From positions 1 through 56,509 of the forward strand of contig NZ_NCSQ01000163.1 in NCBI RefSeq assembly GCF_002105465.1: DNA of 56,509 nt. Reading direction: 5' to 3'. The position numbers and the translations under genes were made by a program. Below the pieces are notes generated by a model. That model made no database searches. It saw only the letters and a list, made by a program, of their open reading frames with translations, and had not been told where the DNA came from. The stretch comes from Aquidulcibacter paucihalophilus. GTDB lineage: Bacteria > Pseudomonadota > Alphaproteobacteria > Caulobacterales > Aquidulcibacteraceae. Each line of letters starts with the position of its first letter. Within the stretch, counting starts at the first letter, position 1. Of the stretch, positions 26,715 through 35,709 are shown piece after piece.

Positions 26715-26946
26715 TCAAGCGTTTTCTTCCTTTTTGGTACCCTTGAACAGCGCGAAAACAGCCATGGCATGGCCATGACCCAAATCATGATGTGCCTTTA
26801 GCCAAGCCACTATCGCACCCTGCCTTGGTGCTGGACTTTAAAATTCCTGCCTCGGTCCACCCTTGCTCGTCTGCCAGATGGCGAAGATCGTTTGGGGTTA
26901 GGCCCGTCTTTTTGTGGATGGTATCTAGATAGGCTTGAAAAGACAT
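26715..26946 (-). pseudogene. DUF4287 gene with a one-base frameshift
   Basis: The frame opens with MSFQAYLDTIHKKTGLTPND, the DUF4287 N-terminus, and continues to ILKSSTKAG. At the GGG run 26818-26820 the family's sequence switches frame. Dropping one G restores IVAWLKAHHDLGHGHAMAVF and then ALFKGTKKEENA, ending at TGA 26715-26717. This is the conserved DUF4287 C-terminus. As read, translation instead ends at 26785 after an unrelated tail. The restored stop lies 2 bases before the SRPBCC ATG, so the two were an operon. A sequencing error in the G run is the main alternative. Confidence 0.85.
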
Positions 26947-26976
26947 ACGGCACGCACCTGCTGGCAAAATGGGCAC

Positions 26977-27642
26977 TTAGGTCGGCTTCACACTTCCTAA
27001 AAAGCCAATCACCAACAGCAAAGCATAGGTCAACCAGACCCACAAGCGGGCGCGGTCCATCGCCTTGCGCAGTGGAATTTCGGTTTCATCGCTCGAGCCC
27101 TTCTCTATGACTGCCAATAAGAGCGGGCCAACTGGCTTGCCTGCGACATCAATCATGATTGCTGCGCCAAAAATGGCAGCAAAAACCAAAGCCTTTTGGC
27201 TAAGCCAGCTTTCAACCAATGGCCCCCAGCCCAGAAGTGAAGTGATGCCGATACCGGCATAAAAGGCTGTGATGGCAAGTTTCAACCAGAATTCAATCTG
27301 CTTGAGCTGGGGCACAATGGGCTTGCCCGTCATCACATGGATGGCCCAGGTCAGGCTCATCCAGACCGCCCCCACCAACCAAGCTAGCCACAGACCCCAA
27401 TCGGGCACAGCCCAATAGCCTGCCACATCAACCAGCGTGATCGACAAGGGCACCATCACGACCCAAGCCGTGCGCGGCCCCATATCGACGACGCCCAACA
27501 GCCTTAAAAGCTCTAGCCGCGTGGCAAGTGGCTTTGCCCGATTGCGAAAAGCCGAGCCTAAGATTGCCACGCCAAGATCGCCGCCTAGCCAGAAGACAAA
27601 AGCCAAGACATGGACATAAACGAGGATGTCATAGAGGCCCAT
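26977..27642 (-). CDS. multi-pass membrane protein, family not certain (DUF2269/CopD-like)
   Basis: This 221-residue protein has about six hydrophobic helices. The first, YDILVYVHVLAFVFWLGGDL (residues 4-23), resembles the start of CopD/DUF2269-type integral proteins, with a His (HVLAFVFWLGG) that could bind metal or heme. Other landmarks are NRAKPLATRLELLRLLGVVD in a cytoplasmic loop and a conserved-looking VWMSLTWAIHVMTG. Function unknown. It heads a minus-strand run in which the next two genes are broken. Confidence 0.82.
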   Translation of the reverse strand: MGLYDILVYVHVLAFVFWLGGDLGVAILGSAFRNRAKPLATRLELLRLLGVVDMGPRTAWVVMVPLSITLVDVAGYWAVPDWGLWLAWLVGAVWMSLTWAIHVMTGKPIVPQLKQIEFWLKLAITAFYAGIGITSLLGWGPLVESWLSQKALVFAAIFGAAIMIDVAGKPVGPLLLAVIEKGSSDETEIPLRKAMDRARLWVWLTYALLLVIGFLGSVKPT

Positions 27643-27678
27643 GAAGTCTCCTCAAGGCGGGCAAACAAAGAAAAAGAC

Positions 27679-28125
27679 TTACTTCACACGCCGCTCTTTG
27701 ATGCAAGTGCGCTTCACCAGCTTGTCGTTTTCAAACCAATGCCAGGTGCGACCGCGATCATTGCCGTCATCGGATAACTGGATCATCTCATACAGATAGG
27801 TGCCAGGGCTGTCTTTGCGGGTCCAGGTCAGCACAACTGTCTTATCGTCAATTTCCCAAGCCCGACCGAAGATGCGTTCGGTGTCCCACCAAATCTGCTT
27901 ATCCTTATAGGTTGCGGGGAAATGGATTTCCTCGCGGCGCCCGTCGGGCCACGTATAGGTATTGATCTGATAATAGGGATAGGTCGCGTCATCTTGGAAT
28001 TTGCATTGCAGATGCGAGGCATGGCGATCCAACTCGACATTATTGGCATCAACATGGATATATTCGCCCACCCATTCGCCCTCATGACGGGCTAGAAGCG
28101 GCATGCCGGTTCGAATTGTGTCCAT
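27679..28125 (-). CDS. conserved hypothetical protein, beta-rich (lipocalin-like)
   Basis: This 148-residue protein has no signal peptide or membrane helix. It is rich in Trp, Tyr and alternating hydrophobic residues (GEWVGEYIHVD, YPYYQINTYTWPDGR, IWWDTERIFGRAWE, TWHWFENDKLVKRT), as expected of a small beta barrel. It resembles uncharacterised DUF3598-like lipocalin domains found near fatty-acid and ketone metabolism genes, but I cannot name the family with certainty. It is co-directional with the membrane protein downstream (36-base gap) and divergent from the enoyl-CoA hydratase gene. Confidence 0.8.
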   Translation of the reverse strand: MDTIRTGMPLLARHEGEWVGEYIHVDANNVELDRHASHLQCKFQDDATYPYYQINTYTWPDGRREEIHFPATYKDKQIWWDTERIFGRAWEIDDKTVVLTWTRKDSPGTYLYEMIQLSDDGNDRGRTWHWFENDKLVKRTCIKERRVK

Positions 28126-28211
28126 AATGCAGAATCCCTTTTGAAGCAGACCAAAGACGTCTAAGCTGCGCCAGTAAATGATATATCCTATACCTCTGAC
28201 AAGGCCTTCCC

Positions 28212-28991
28212 GTGGAAAACCTCATCCTTCTGCAGCGCCATGATAATCACTCTGCCACTTTGTGGATCAATCGGCCAGAGAAGCGCAACGCGCTGACGGT
28301 GGCCATGTGGGCAGCTTTGCCAGATCGTGTGGCTGAAGCGGTCGCTGACCCAGAAATCAAGCTCGTGTTCCTGAGAGGGGCTGGTGGGGTATTTGCTGCT
28401 GGGGCTGATATTGCCGAAATGCCGGAAGTCTATGCTACAGCTGAAGCTGCGCTTCAAAATGATGAGAAGATTCAAGGTGCAATGAAGGCGCTGGAAGATT
28501 GCCCTAAACCTGTGATTGCCTTGATCGAAGGGGCATGTGTGGGTGGGGGCTGTGGCCTTGCCTTGGCGTGTGACTTGCGGATCGGGACAGAAGATAGCCG
28601 CTATGGCGTCACCCCCGCTAAGCTGGGCCTTGTTTATGGTTCGGGCGATACGCGGCGTTTAATCCAAGCCGTTGGCCTTTCCAAAGCCAAAGACATTTTG
28701 TTTACTGGCCGCCTGCTCGACAGCGCCGAGGCCTTATCCTGTGGCCTCATTGACCGCCGGGTGAGGCGGGAAGAATTGGAAGCGGTGGCTGCCGATTATG
28801 CCGCCAAAATCAGCGCGGCCTCAGTCTATTCGATCCGGGCCCAAAAGCAGATATTGGCGATGCTGCGCGGCGGTTGTGACGATGCCGAAGCCAGCAGGGC
28901 TTTATTTGGTGCAAGCTTTACTGGCGACGATTTCAAAGAAGGCTTTGCCGCCTTTATGGCAAAAAGGCCTGCGCAATTTCCTGTGCGCTGA
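28212..28991 (+). CDS. enoyl-CoA hydratase/isomerase family protein
   Basis: This 259-residue crotonase-fold protein has INRPEKRNALT (about 19-29), GAGGVFAAGADIAEM (about 56-70, oxyanion-hole region), and IEGACVGGGCGLALACDLRIG (about 104-124, second oxyanion Gly). The position of the two catalytic Glu of true hydratases is not obvious: GSGDTRRLIQAVG replaces the common PG-G-T-RL block. It may therefore act as an isomerase or on a special acyl-CoA. It starts with GTG. Confidence 0.92.
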   Translation: MENLILLQRHDNHSATLWINRPEKRNALTVAMWAALPDRVAEAVADPEIKLVFLRGAGGVFAAGADIAEMPEVYATAEAALQNDEKIQGAMKALEDCPKPVIALIEGACVGGGCGLALACDLRIGTEDSRYGVTPAKLGLVYGSGDTRRLIQAVGLSKAKDILFTGRLLDSAEALSCGLIDRRVRREELEAVAADYAAKISAASVYSIRAQKQILAMLRGGCDDAEASRALFGASFTGDDFKEGFAAFMAKRPAQFPVR

Positions 28992-29058
28992 TCCCAAGTG
29001 CGCTACTTCTTAGCGCGTGACTTTGGGGCCAAGAGCCCACCAAAAAGAGGACGACAAC

Positions 29059-30045
29059 GTGGCCAGTTTTGCCATTATTGGCGCGGGGATTAGTGGTTTA
29101 GCTTGCGGCAAGGCTTTGGCTGACGCCGGACATCAAGTCGCCTTGTCTGATAAGGGACGTGGGCCGGGTGGTCGCATGTCGACCCGGAGGGTCGATACCC
29201 CCTTAGGACAAGCTTATTTTGACCATGGCGCGCAGTTTTTTACCCAGCGCAACCCGGACTTTCAAAAGACCATCGCGGCGTTGGAGACACAAGGTGCGGT
29301 CGCCATGTGGCGTGGCACATTCGTGCGCATGGATCGCGACGGCCAATTCCAGACGCTGGGGGATGAACCCCGCTATGTCGGCACGCCGGGCATGAATGGC
29401 CTTGTACGCGGCCTTGCCACAGGCTTGAACCCGGCTTGGGGCAAGCGGGTCAGAGCCCTTTCGGGGCAAAAAGGCGCGTGGCACCTGCAATTTGAAACAG
29501 GCGAGACTTTGGGACCGTATGACCAAGTCATCTGCGCAGTGCCCGCCGAACAAGTCAGCGACCTTTTGGCAGCCCACACACGCCCAATCAGCGAACAGGC
29601 CAGAGCGATCCGCTCTCTGCCCTGCTGGGCTGGACTGATTGCCTTTGACGCACCCTTGGCACTTGATTGGGACATGGCACGCTTTGACGCCCACCCTGTG
29701 TTGGATGTGATTTCTTCTAGCGTCTCTAAGCCTGGCCGCACGGGGCCTGCGACTTATGTTGTGCATGCCCACCCCGCATGGTCGGCGGCACAGTTAGAAG
29801 AAAGCGCCGACCAGATTAGCGTGGCGCTTTTCGAAGCCTTGGCTGAACTGGCCGGCCCTCTGCCAAAGCCACTTGTTCAAGCCGCCCATCGCTGGCGCTA
29901 TGCGCGGGTCGAAACCAGCCACGGACCCGGATATCTTTATGATGAGGGTCAAGGCATTGGCGCGTGCGGCGACTGGTTGTCTGGGCCACGGGTGGAATCG
30001 GCTTGGCTATCTGGCCACCACTTGGGCCGGGCCCTGTCAGCTTAG
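29059..30045 (+). CDS. FAD-dependent oxidoreductase, amine oxidase/renalase-like
   Basis: This 328-residue flavoprotein has the FAD dinucleotide fold at the N-terminus (IIGAGISGLACGKALADAG, about 6-24), the second FAD block GPGGRMSTRR (about 36-45) and DHGAQFFTQ (near 56-64). These are diagnostic of renalase-like NAD(P)H oxidases and related amine oxidase-fold proteins. The C-terminal part ends with an FAD-binding stretch, GIGACGDWLSGPRVESAWLS. The GTG start is preceded by AGAGGA. Substrate unknown. In this strain it sits between enoyl-CoA hydratase and creatininase genes without tight coupling. Confidence 0.9.
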   Translation: MASFAIIGAGISGLACGKALADAGHQVALSDKGRGPGGRMSTRRVDTPLGQAYFDHGAQFFTQRNPDFQKTIAALETQGAVAMWRGTFVRMDRDGQFQTLGDEPRYVGTPGMNGLVRGLATGLNPAWGKRVRALSGQKGAWHLQFETGETLGPYDQVICAVPAEQVSDLLAAHTRPISEQARAIRSLPCWAGLIAFDAPLALDWDMARFDAHPVLDVISSSVSKPGRTGPATYVVHAHPAWSAAQLEESADQISVALFEALAELAGPLPKPLVQAAHRWRYARVETSHGPGYLYDEGQGIGACGDWLSGPRVESAWLSGHHLGRALSA

Positions 30046-30121
30046 CTGACAAAATGAAAAGACCGCACTACAAGCTCTGATACAGCGTTTCTCTCAGTCG
30101 GATTGTCCAAAGGAAGCCCAC

Positions 30122-30874
30122 ATGTTCTTGTCCTTAGCCACATGGCCCGAAATTGATCAGCGGCTGAAAGCAGGCAAACGCGGGATCATTATTCCGATTG
30201 GTAGCCACGAACAGCATGGCCCAACGGGCCTGATTGGCACCGATGCGCTCTGCCCCGATATCATTGCGCGCGAAGCCGAAAAGCAGGCTGATATTTTGCT
30301 GGCTCCCCCTTTCTCCATCGGGATGGCGCAACACCACATGGGCTTTCCAGGCTCGATGACTTTGCGGCCGTCAACCATGATCGCGACCATCGTCGACTGG
30401 ACGGCAAGCCTCACGCGCGCGGGCTTTGACCGCCTCTATTGGGTCAACGGCCATGGCGGCAATGTTGCAACCATCCAAGCCGCTTTTGCAGAAACCTATG
30501 CCCCTTACTCGCTGCGGGGCGAAGCTGCCCCCTTTGCGCATATGTTGAAGAATTGGTGGGAATTGCCGGGGATAGAGCGGTTGTGCCTCGACATGTATCC
30601 TGTGGGCCATGGCTCACACGGCACGGCGTCGGAAGTTGCAGTCACCTATTGGGCCTATCCCGAACGCGCCGACCTCGCCAAGCTGGTGCTAGATCCCAAG
30701 ATCGCACCCAATGGTCCGATCCGCGATGCTGCCGACTATCGCCGCCGTTTCGCCGATGGCCGCATCGGTTCTGACCCAACCCAGTCGACGCCAGAGCAAG
30801 GCGGCAAAATTGTTGAAGCCGCAGCCAAGGCCCTGATTACCGACGCCACCAATTTCTTTGCTGAGACCGCCTGA
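30122..30874 (+). CDS. creatininase family metal-dependent amidohydrolase
   Basis: This 250-residue protein belongs to the creatininase/MftE/FAPy-deformylase group. The metal-binding pattern is visible: IGSHEQHGP (Glu29/His31 region), GTDALCPD (Asp), HHMGFPGSMTL, and VNGHGGN (about 107-113), and later GSHGTASEVAVTYW supplies Glu. Members open cyclic amides or remove formyl/peptide groups. The precise substrate cannot be assigned. Its stop overlaps the UbiH-like gene by one base (TGATG), so co-expression is likely. Confidence 0.92.
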   Translation: MFLSLATWPEIDQRLKAGKRGIIIPIGSHEQHGPTGLIGTDALCPDIIAREAEKQADILLAPPFSIGMAQHHMGFPGSMTLRPSTMIATIVDWTASLTRAGFDRLYWVNGHGGNVATIQAAFAETYAPYSLRGEAAPFAHMLKNWWELPGIERLCLDMYPVGHGSHGTASEVAVTYWAYPERADLAKLVLDPKIAPNGPIRDAADYRRRFADGRIGSDPTQSTPEQGGKIVEAAAKALITDATNFFAETA

Positions 30875-32139
30875 TGGCCCAAGCCCCCAATCGTTTCGAT
30901 GTCCTGATTTCTGGCGGCGGCTTAGTTGGGCTAACCTTGGCTTTAGCGTTAGACCAAGGCGGACTGACGGTTGCGGTCATTGATCGGCTACCAGCAGCGG
31001 ATTTGTTGGAAGAAACCTTTGACGGTCGCGCCACCGCGATGGGATTTGCCACATATCGCATGATGCAGAGCTTGGGCGTCGCCGGTCATATTGGCGAGGT
31101 GCAGCCGATTGAACAGATTTTGGTGTCAGACGGTCGGGTCGGCAGCCCCTCGCGCAAGGGTGGTCCGTCTTCCCTCACCTTACATTTTGACCATCGCGAA
31201 ACAGGGGCAGGCGATGAGCCCTTAGGCTGGGTGATTGAAAACCGCCGGATTCGCCTAGCGCTCGATCAAGAGGCAGCGGCGCGGCCTAACATCACCCGCT
31301 TTGCCCCCGATGAGATTGAGGATGTGCAAATTGGGACAGGCCAAGTCTCGGCGCGCCTAAAATCAGGCAAGGAAGTAACCGCACCAGTGATCATCGGTGC
31401 AGAAGGTCGGGGATCATATATCCGCAAACAAGCAGGCATCCGCACCTATGGCTGGTCCTATGATCAAACCGGCATTGTAACGACCGTTGCGATGGAGCAC
31501 AGCCATCAAGGGGTTGCGCATGAATATTTCCTGCCAACCGGCCCATTTGCCATCCTGCCTTTGATGCATAATCGCGCCAATATCGTTTGGTCAGAGAAAA
31601 CAAGCCGCGCCAAGGCGCTCCTGGCCATGAACCGCGCCGATCTCGAGCAAGAATTAGCGCGCCGCTTTGGTGATTTCCTTGGCACCGTCAAGCTTGATGC
31701 CCCTGTTTGGTCTTACCCCTTGTCGATGGAACTGGCCGCGACTTGGGCAAAACCACGCGTGGCGCTCGCCGGCGATGCGGCTCACGGTATTCACCCGATT
31801 GCAGGCCAAGGTCTGAACCTTGGGCTCAAAGATGTTGCAGCTTTAGCCGAAGTCTTGGTGGAGGCCCGAAGTCTTGGTCAAGATTTAGGCGATTTGGCCG
31901 TACTTGAACGCTATGCCCAATGGCGGCGGACCGATACCATGACCTTGGCCATTTCCTGTGATGCTTTTGTGCGGCTTTTCTCCAACGATATCGCCCCAGT
32001 CCGGGCCTTGCGCACCCTAGGCCTTGGAATTGTTGACGCCATTGGCCCGGCGCGCCGCTTTTTTGCCAGTCATGCTGGTGGCGCCGTGGGCGACTTGCCG
32101 AGACTTCTGCGCGGTGAAAAACTGAGGGCTAATGCGTGA
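30874..32139 (+). CDS. UbiH/UbiF/COQ6-family FAD monooxygenase
   Basis: This 421-residue aromatic-ring hydroxylase has FAD motif 1 (ISGGGLVGLTLALALDQGG, about 10-28), the DG fingerprint near IIGAEGRGSYIRKQAG (about 173-188) and motif 2 GDAAHGIHPIAGQGLNLGLKD (about 303-323). These are typical of ubiquinone-biosynthesis hydroxylases. It likely hydroxylates the ubiquinone ring at C5, C6 or C1; which position cannot be read by eye. It is coupled by overlapping codons to the creatininase and VOC genes. Confidence 0.93.
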   Translation: MAQAPNRFDVLISGGGLVGLTLALALDQGGLTVAVIDRLPAADLLEETFDGRATAMGFATYRMMQSLGVAGHIGEVQPIEQILVSDGRVGSPSRKGGPSSLTLHFDHRETGAGDEPLGWVIENRRIRLALDQEAAARPNITRFAPDEIEDVQIGTGQVSARLKSGKEVTAPVIIGAEGRGSYIRKQAGIRTYGWSYDQTGIVTTVAMEHSHQGVAHEYFLPTGPFAILPLMHNRANIVWSEKTSRAKALLAMNRADLEQELARRFGDFLGTVKLDAPVWSYPLSMELAATWAKPRVALAGDAAHGIHPIAGQGLNLGLKDVAALAEVLVEARSLGQDLGDLAVLERYAQWRRTDTMTLAISCDAFVRLFSNDIAPVRALRTLGLGIVDAIGPARRFFASHAGGAVGDLPRLLRGEKLRANA

Positions 32140-32498
32140 CCGATTTTGCCACACCTAATTTGCCCGCGATCGATATGGTAGCCACCTCTGCCTTTTACCA
32201 AAAGCTGGGTTTTGTTGAAGATTATGTCTCGCCCGGCTGGATGATCCTCTCGCGCGGTGGCCTGCAATTGGAGTTTTTTCCCTATCCAGATTTGGACCCG
32301 GCCACCTCATCATTCGGGAGTTGCTTGCGGGTTGATGACTTGCCGGGGCTTTATCAAGCCTGTGTCGCCGCTGGCATATCGCAAACCGCCGTTGGGATGC
32401 CGCGGGTGCATCCGCCGCAAAAGGAAGCCTCTGGCTTGACGATTTCCTATATGATCGACCCGAACGGGTCATTGATCCGGATGATCCAAAACGACTAA
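32136..32498 (+). CDS. VOC-family (glyoxalase/bleomycin-resistance-type) protein
   Basis: This 120-residue protein has one pair of beta-alpha-beta-beta-beta modules (LPAIDMVATSAFYQKLGFVE at about 6-25; YMIDPNGSLIRMIQND at the end). The DPNG turn and terminal strand match bleomycin-resistance-like proteins. It starts with GTG overlapping the upstream stop (GTGA). Function unknown; it may bind rather than transform a small molecule. Confidence 0.87.
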   Translation: MTDFATPNLPAIDMVATSAFYQKLGFVEDYVSPGWMILSRGGLQLEFFPYPDLDPATSSFGSCLRVDDLPGLYQACVAAGISQTAVGMPRVHPPQKEASGLTISYMIDPNGSLIRMIQND

Positions 32499-32501
32499 CG
32501 C

Positions 32502-33398
32502 CTACAGCCGCTCCAGCACGGCTTGGGCAAAGAGTTTCGCGCCATGTTTGCCACCTTGGCGGTCGAGTGCCAGATAGAGCCACGGCTCGATCAATTCCAA
32601 CTCCATCAAGAGCCAGTTTCCGTCCGCCCCGCGCACAAGATCAACCCTAGCATAGGTCAAGGGCGTGCCGTCTGCCTTGGCCAGCACGGCTTGAGCAGCT
32701 TCCAGCGCACCTTCGGGTGCATCGATGCCAGTTTCGACTGCGCCATGCTGGCCTTGCGTGCGATAATCACCGGCTTTGGGCCGCTTGATGAGGGCGTGGG
32801 AAAACCGTCCACCAAAGTAAAGCAGCGACAATTCGCCTTCTTCGGTGACGGCAGGCAGAAAGGGCTGGATCAGGGCCGCTGCTGGCGGCAAAATATCAGC
32901 GCTGGGCACAGGCTCCCCGCGCTTTAACCGGGCTTGCCGCCACGCGCCCGCACCGATGCGCGGTTTGATGATGATTTCATCGGCCTGAAGTTGATCAAAG
33001 CTTTGTAGGATGACTTCAGGGCTGCAAGCCTCAATCGCCAAAGTCGGAGGAACAGGCGCGCCGCGGCGTTCAAGCTCTGCCAAATAGCCCTTGTCCATAT
33101 TGGCGCGAATGACGTCACCACCATTCAACAGACGCGCGCCGGAAGCTTCAATTTCCGCGATACGCTTCAAGAAAGTATCTGTTGCTTGAGGATAATTCCA
33201 AGCCAGCAACGGCAAAACCGCACCAAAGCGCGACCAAACTGTTCCCTCATCCTGCCAGAATACCGGTTCAATCTCGACACCGGATGGGGCGAAGGCCTCG
33301 CGCAACAGCACAAGTTGATTATGCGCATAATCGGGCTCGGCCCGATCCGGACGGCTAGGATAATAGTCGTGGGTGACAAGCAGTGCGATTGGTTTCAT
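32502..33398 (-). CDS. ATP-grasp domain protein
   Basis: This 298-residue protein has an N-terminal pre-ATP-grasp region (DYYPSRPDRAEPDYAH), then NGGDVIRANMDKGYLAELERRGAPV split across about 93-117, KPRIGAGAWRQARL (about 145-158), and the metal-binding end VDLVRGADGNWLLMELELIEP (about 252-272). Related proteins are RimK-like ligases and the cycloserine ligase DcsG. It probably joins two small molecules using ATP. The substrate is unknown. It starts with ATG 33398; a TTG two codons upstream is possible. It is divergent from the PfkB kinase, and its end nearly touches the VOC gene. Confidence 0.85.
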   Translation of the reverse strand: MKPIALLVTHDYYPSRPDRAEPDYAHNQLVLLREAFAPSGVEIEPVFWQDEGTVWSRFGAVLPLLAWNYPQATDTFLKRIAEIEASGARLLNGGDVIRANMDKGYLAELERRGAPVPPTLAIEACSPEVILQSFDQLQADEIIIKPRIGAGAWRQARLKRGEPVPSADILPPAAALIQPFLPAVTEEGELSLLYFGGRFSHALIKRPKAGDYRTQGQHGAVETGIDAPEGALEAAQAVLAKADGTPLTYARVDLVRGADGNWLLMELELIEPWLYLALDRQGGKHGAKLFAQAVLERL

Positions 33399-33476
33399 GT
33401 CCAAGCCGCTAGCCGCAACGCGCGCAAACGTCTAGAGCAAGCCCGCACTAAATTGCTTGCGGCAAGGAGCCCAAAA

Positions 33477-34469
33477 ATGACGACCCAATTTGATGTTTGC
33501 GGTGTAGGGAATGCGATTGTTGACGTGATTGCGCCTGCTACGGACGAATTCCTCGCAGAACATCAAATTGCCAAGGGCGCCATGACGCTGATTTTTGATG
33601 AGCCAGCGGTTGAGCGCCTCTATGCAACCATGGCGGCAGGTCAAGAAAGCTCAGGTGGGTCAGCCGCCAACACCTTGGCTGGCATCGCCTCACTAGGTGG
33701 CAAGGGGGCCTATATTGGCAAGGTTGCCGATGACACATTAGGCAAAGTGTTTCGCCACGACATGAATGCAGGCGGCGTCGCTTATGACACGCCACCCCAT
33801 TCGAACGGCCCTTCAACGGCACGCTGCTTGATCAATGTCACACCCGATGGTCAGCGCTCCATGAGCACATTCTTGGGCTGCTCGCCGCTTTTGACGCCAG
33901 AGGATTTAGACCCAGCGAAACTGGCTTCGGCCCAAATCGTCTTCCTTGAAGGCTATTTGTTTGACGCCGAAGAAGCCAAAGCAGCTTTTGTAAAGGCCTC
34001 TGAAATCGCTCATACCGCTGGCAATAAGGTGGCACTGACCTTGTCAGACCTGTTCTGCGTGGACCGTCACAAAGCTGCTTTCCGGCATTTGGTGGCCAAT
34101 CATATCGATATTTTGTTTGCCAATGAGGCCGAGATTATCGCGCTATATGACGCACCAGACTTTGACACCGCTTTAGCCGCAGCGCGCCAGGATTGCGATT
34201 TGGTCGCGCTCACCCGCTCTGAAAAGGGCTCTGTTCTGGCCCGCGGCGACGAAGTTGTGACAGTTGCGGCCGATCCGGTTGCCGCAGTGGTCGACACTAC
34301 CGGTGCAGGCGACCTTTATGCGGCAGGCGTGCTTTTTGGCCTCGCCTCGGGTCGCGAGCTTGAGGCCTGCGGCAAATTGGGCTCCTTGGCGGCGGGCGAA
34401 GTGATTTCCCATTATGGCGCGCGTCCCCTGGTTAGCCTTGCAGAGCTGGCCGCTGCGCGGGGCCTATAA
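33477..34469 (+). CDS. PfkB-family carbohydrate/nucleoside kinase, adenosine-kinase-like
   Basis: This 330-residue ribokinase-fold enzyme begins FDVCGVGNAIVDVIAPA. It has GGSAANTLAGIASLGG (about 58-73), the substrate-binding glycine pair region, and the PfkB signature DTTGAGDLYAAGVLFGL (about 276-292) with catalytic Asp282. The family segment fits adenosine kinase-type proteins of alphaproteobacteria, which phosphorylate adenosine or a sugar at the 5' position. AAGGAG precedes the ATG. Confidence 0.93.
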   Translation: MTTQFDVCGVGNAIVDVIAPATDEFLAEHQIAKGAMTLIFDEPAVERLYATMAAGQESSGGSAANTLAGIASLGGKGAYIGKVADDTLGKVFRHDMNAGGVAYDTPPHSNGPSTARCLINVTPDGQRSMSTFLGCSPLLTPEDLDPAKLASAQIVFLEGYLFDAEEAKAAFVKASEIAHTAGNKVALTLSDLFCVDRHKAAFRHLVANHIDILFANEAEIIALYDAPDFDTALAAARQDCDLVALTRSEKGSVLARGDEVVTVAADPVAAVVDTTGAGDLYAAGVLFGLASGRELEACGKLGSLAAGEVISHYGARPLVSLAELAAARGL

Positions 34470-34508
34470 AGGCAGGTAGATTGGCGTAAAACTTGCGGTG
34501 GGTGTGTC

Positions 34509-34862
34509 ATGATTAAGCATGCGGCCTACCTTGGAACACTCGTTGCCTTAGGCTTTGCCTCTAGCGGGCAAGCCCAAAGCGTTTCCACCTATCGCTCTGA
34601 CGGCGTAACTGCGCCTCAGGTAAAGACTGAGGGGCGCAAAGAACGGCCTCGCATAGTCCGCATCACGCGGTCGAGCGATGCGTTGCCACCTGTCGGCAGC
34701 TTTATCGATACGATCGAGCCTGTCGGTGGGGGTGTACGCCTAGCTCCGGCTTCTAGCGAAAGTCAAAACCCGCCGATCGCCATCTTTTTTGATGTCAAGG
34801 CACAACCGCGCCCAAAGCAAGCAATGCGTAGACCGCAGCCAACCCGCCCACCGCGCAGTTGA
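34509..34862 (+). CDS. small exported protein, function unknown
   Basis: This 117-residue protein has a signal peptide (about 1-22, ending SSGQAQ). The mature part is rich in Pro, Arg and Ser with a basic tail (RPKQAMRRPQPTRPPRS) and no recognised domain. It follows the kinase by 39 bases and precedes the ABC operon by 94. Low complexity makes family assignment impossible by eye. Confidence 0.6.
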   Translation: MIKHAAYLGTLVALGFASSGQAQSVSTYRSDGVTAPQVKTEGRKERPRIVRITRSSDALPPVGSFIDTIEPVGGGVRLAPASSESQNPPIAIFFDVKAQPRPKQAMRRPQPTRPPRS

Positions 34863-34956
34863 GCCCCCGGCGCGCCGCGCTGACGTGCGGGCTGCCCTTC
34901 CCCTGTCCGGCTCTGAGAGCTAGAAAGCCCAACCTGCGACGGGAACACATACCAGC

Positions 34957-35709
34957 ATGCTGAAACTTGACGGGCTTACCAAAACCTATGCTGGCCAAAG
35001 GGGGGTGAACTCTGTCAGCTTTGAGGTTGCACCCGGCGAAGTGGTGGGCTTTGTCGGTCCCAATGGTGCGGGCAAGACGACGACGCTGCGGATGATTGCG
35101 GGCACGCTTGAGCCCGACCTCGGCCGTGTGCACCTGCTAGGCCATGATATGTGGTCGAACCGCAAGGCTGCCCAAGCCCTACTGGGCTATTTGCCCGAAC
35201 ATGCCCCCCTATATGAGGATATGACCCCGCGCACCTATTTAGACTTTTTATTGGCCGCGCGCGGGCTTGGTCGTACCCAGCGCCCCGCTTTGGTTAGCCA
35301 GGCCGCCACACGCACTCAGATTGAAGATGTGCTGGATCGCAGGATTGAAAGCCTCTCGAAGGGCTATCGCAGGCGCGTAGCGCTGGCCGGTGCCCTGGCC
35401 CATGACCCACCTGTCCTTGTTTTGGATGAGCCAAGCGATGGTCTTGACCCCAACCAAAAGCGCGTGACGCGGGCGCTAATCCGGGATCTTTCCCCCGGAC
35501 GGATCATTGTGATTTCAACCCACCAATTGGACGAAGTCATCAGTTTGTGCAGCCGTTTGATTTTGATAGCCGAGGGTCAAATACGCGCAGACCAGAGCCC
35601 AGCTGACTTTGCCGCACAAGACCCCAAGGGGCGGATTGAAGACGTGTTTTATCGCCTGACCGTAGCGTCAAGCGACGGGCCGGATCAGCCGGGCGAGGCA
35701 CACGCATGA
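34957..35709 (+). CDS. ABC transporter ATPase (GldA/NatA-like)
   Basis: This 250-residue ATPase has Walker A GPNGAGKTT (about 35-43), signature LSKGYRRRVALAGALAHD (about 132-149) and Walker B PVLVLDEPSDGLDPNQ (about 151-166). It would pair with the ABC-2 permease encoded downstream, whose start overlaps its stop (ATGA). With the GldG-like and DUF4340 proteins, the four form the Gld-type ABC cassette found in many bacteria, not only gliding ones. Confidence 0.93.
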   Translation: MLKLDGLTKTYAGQRGVNSVSFEVAPGEVVGFVGPNGAGKTTTLRMIAGTLEPDLGRVHLLGHDMWSNRKAAQALLGYLPEHAPLYEDMTPRTYLDFLLAARGLGRTQRPALVSQAATRTQIEDVLDRRIESLSKGYRRRVALAGALAHDPPVLVLDEPSDGLDPNQKRVTRALIRDLSPGRIIVISTHQLDEVISLCSRLILIAEGQIRADQSPADFAAQDPKGRIEDVFYRLTVASSDGPDQPGEAHA

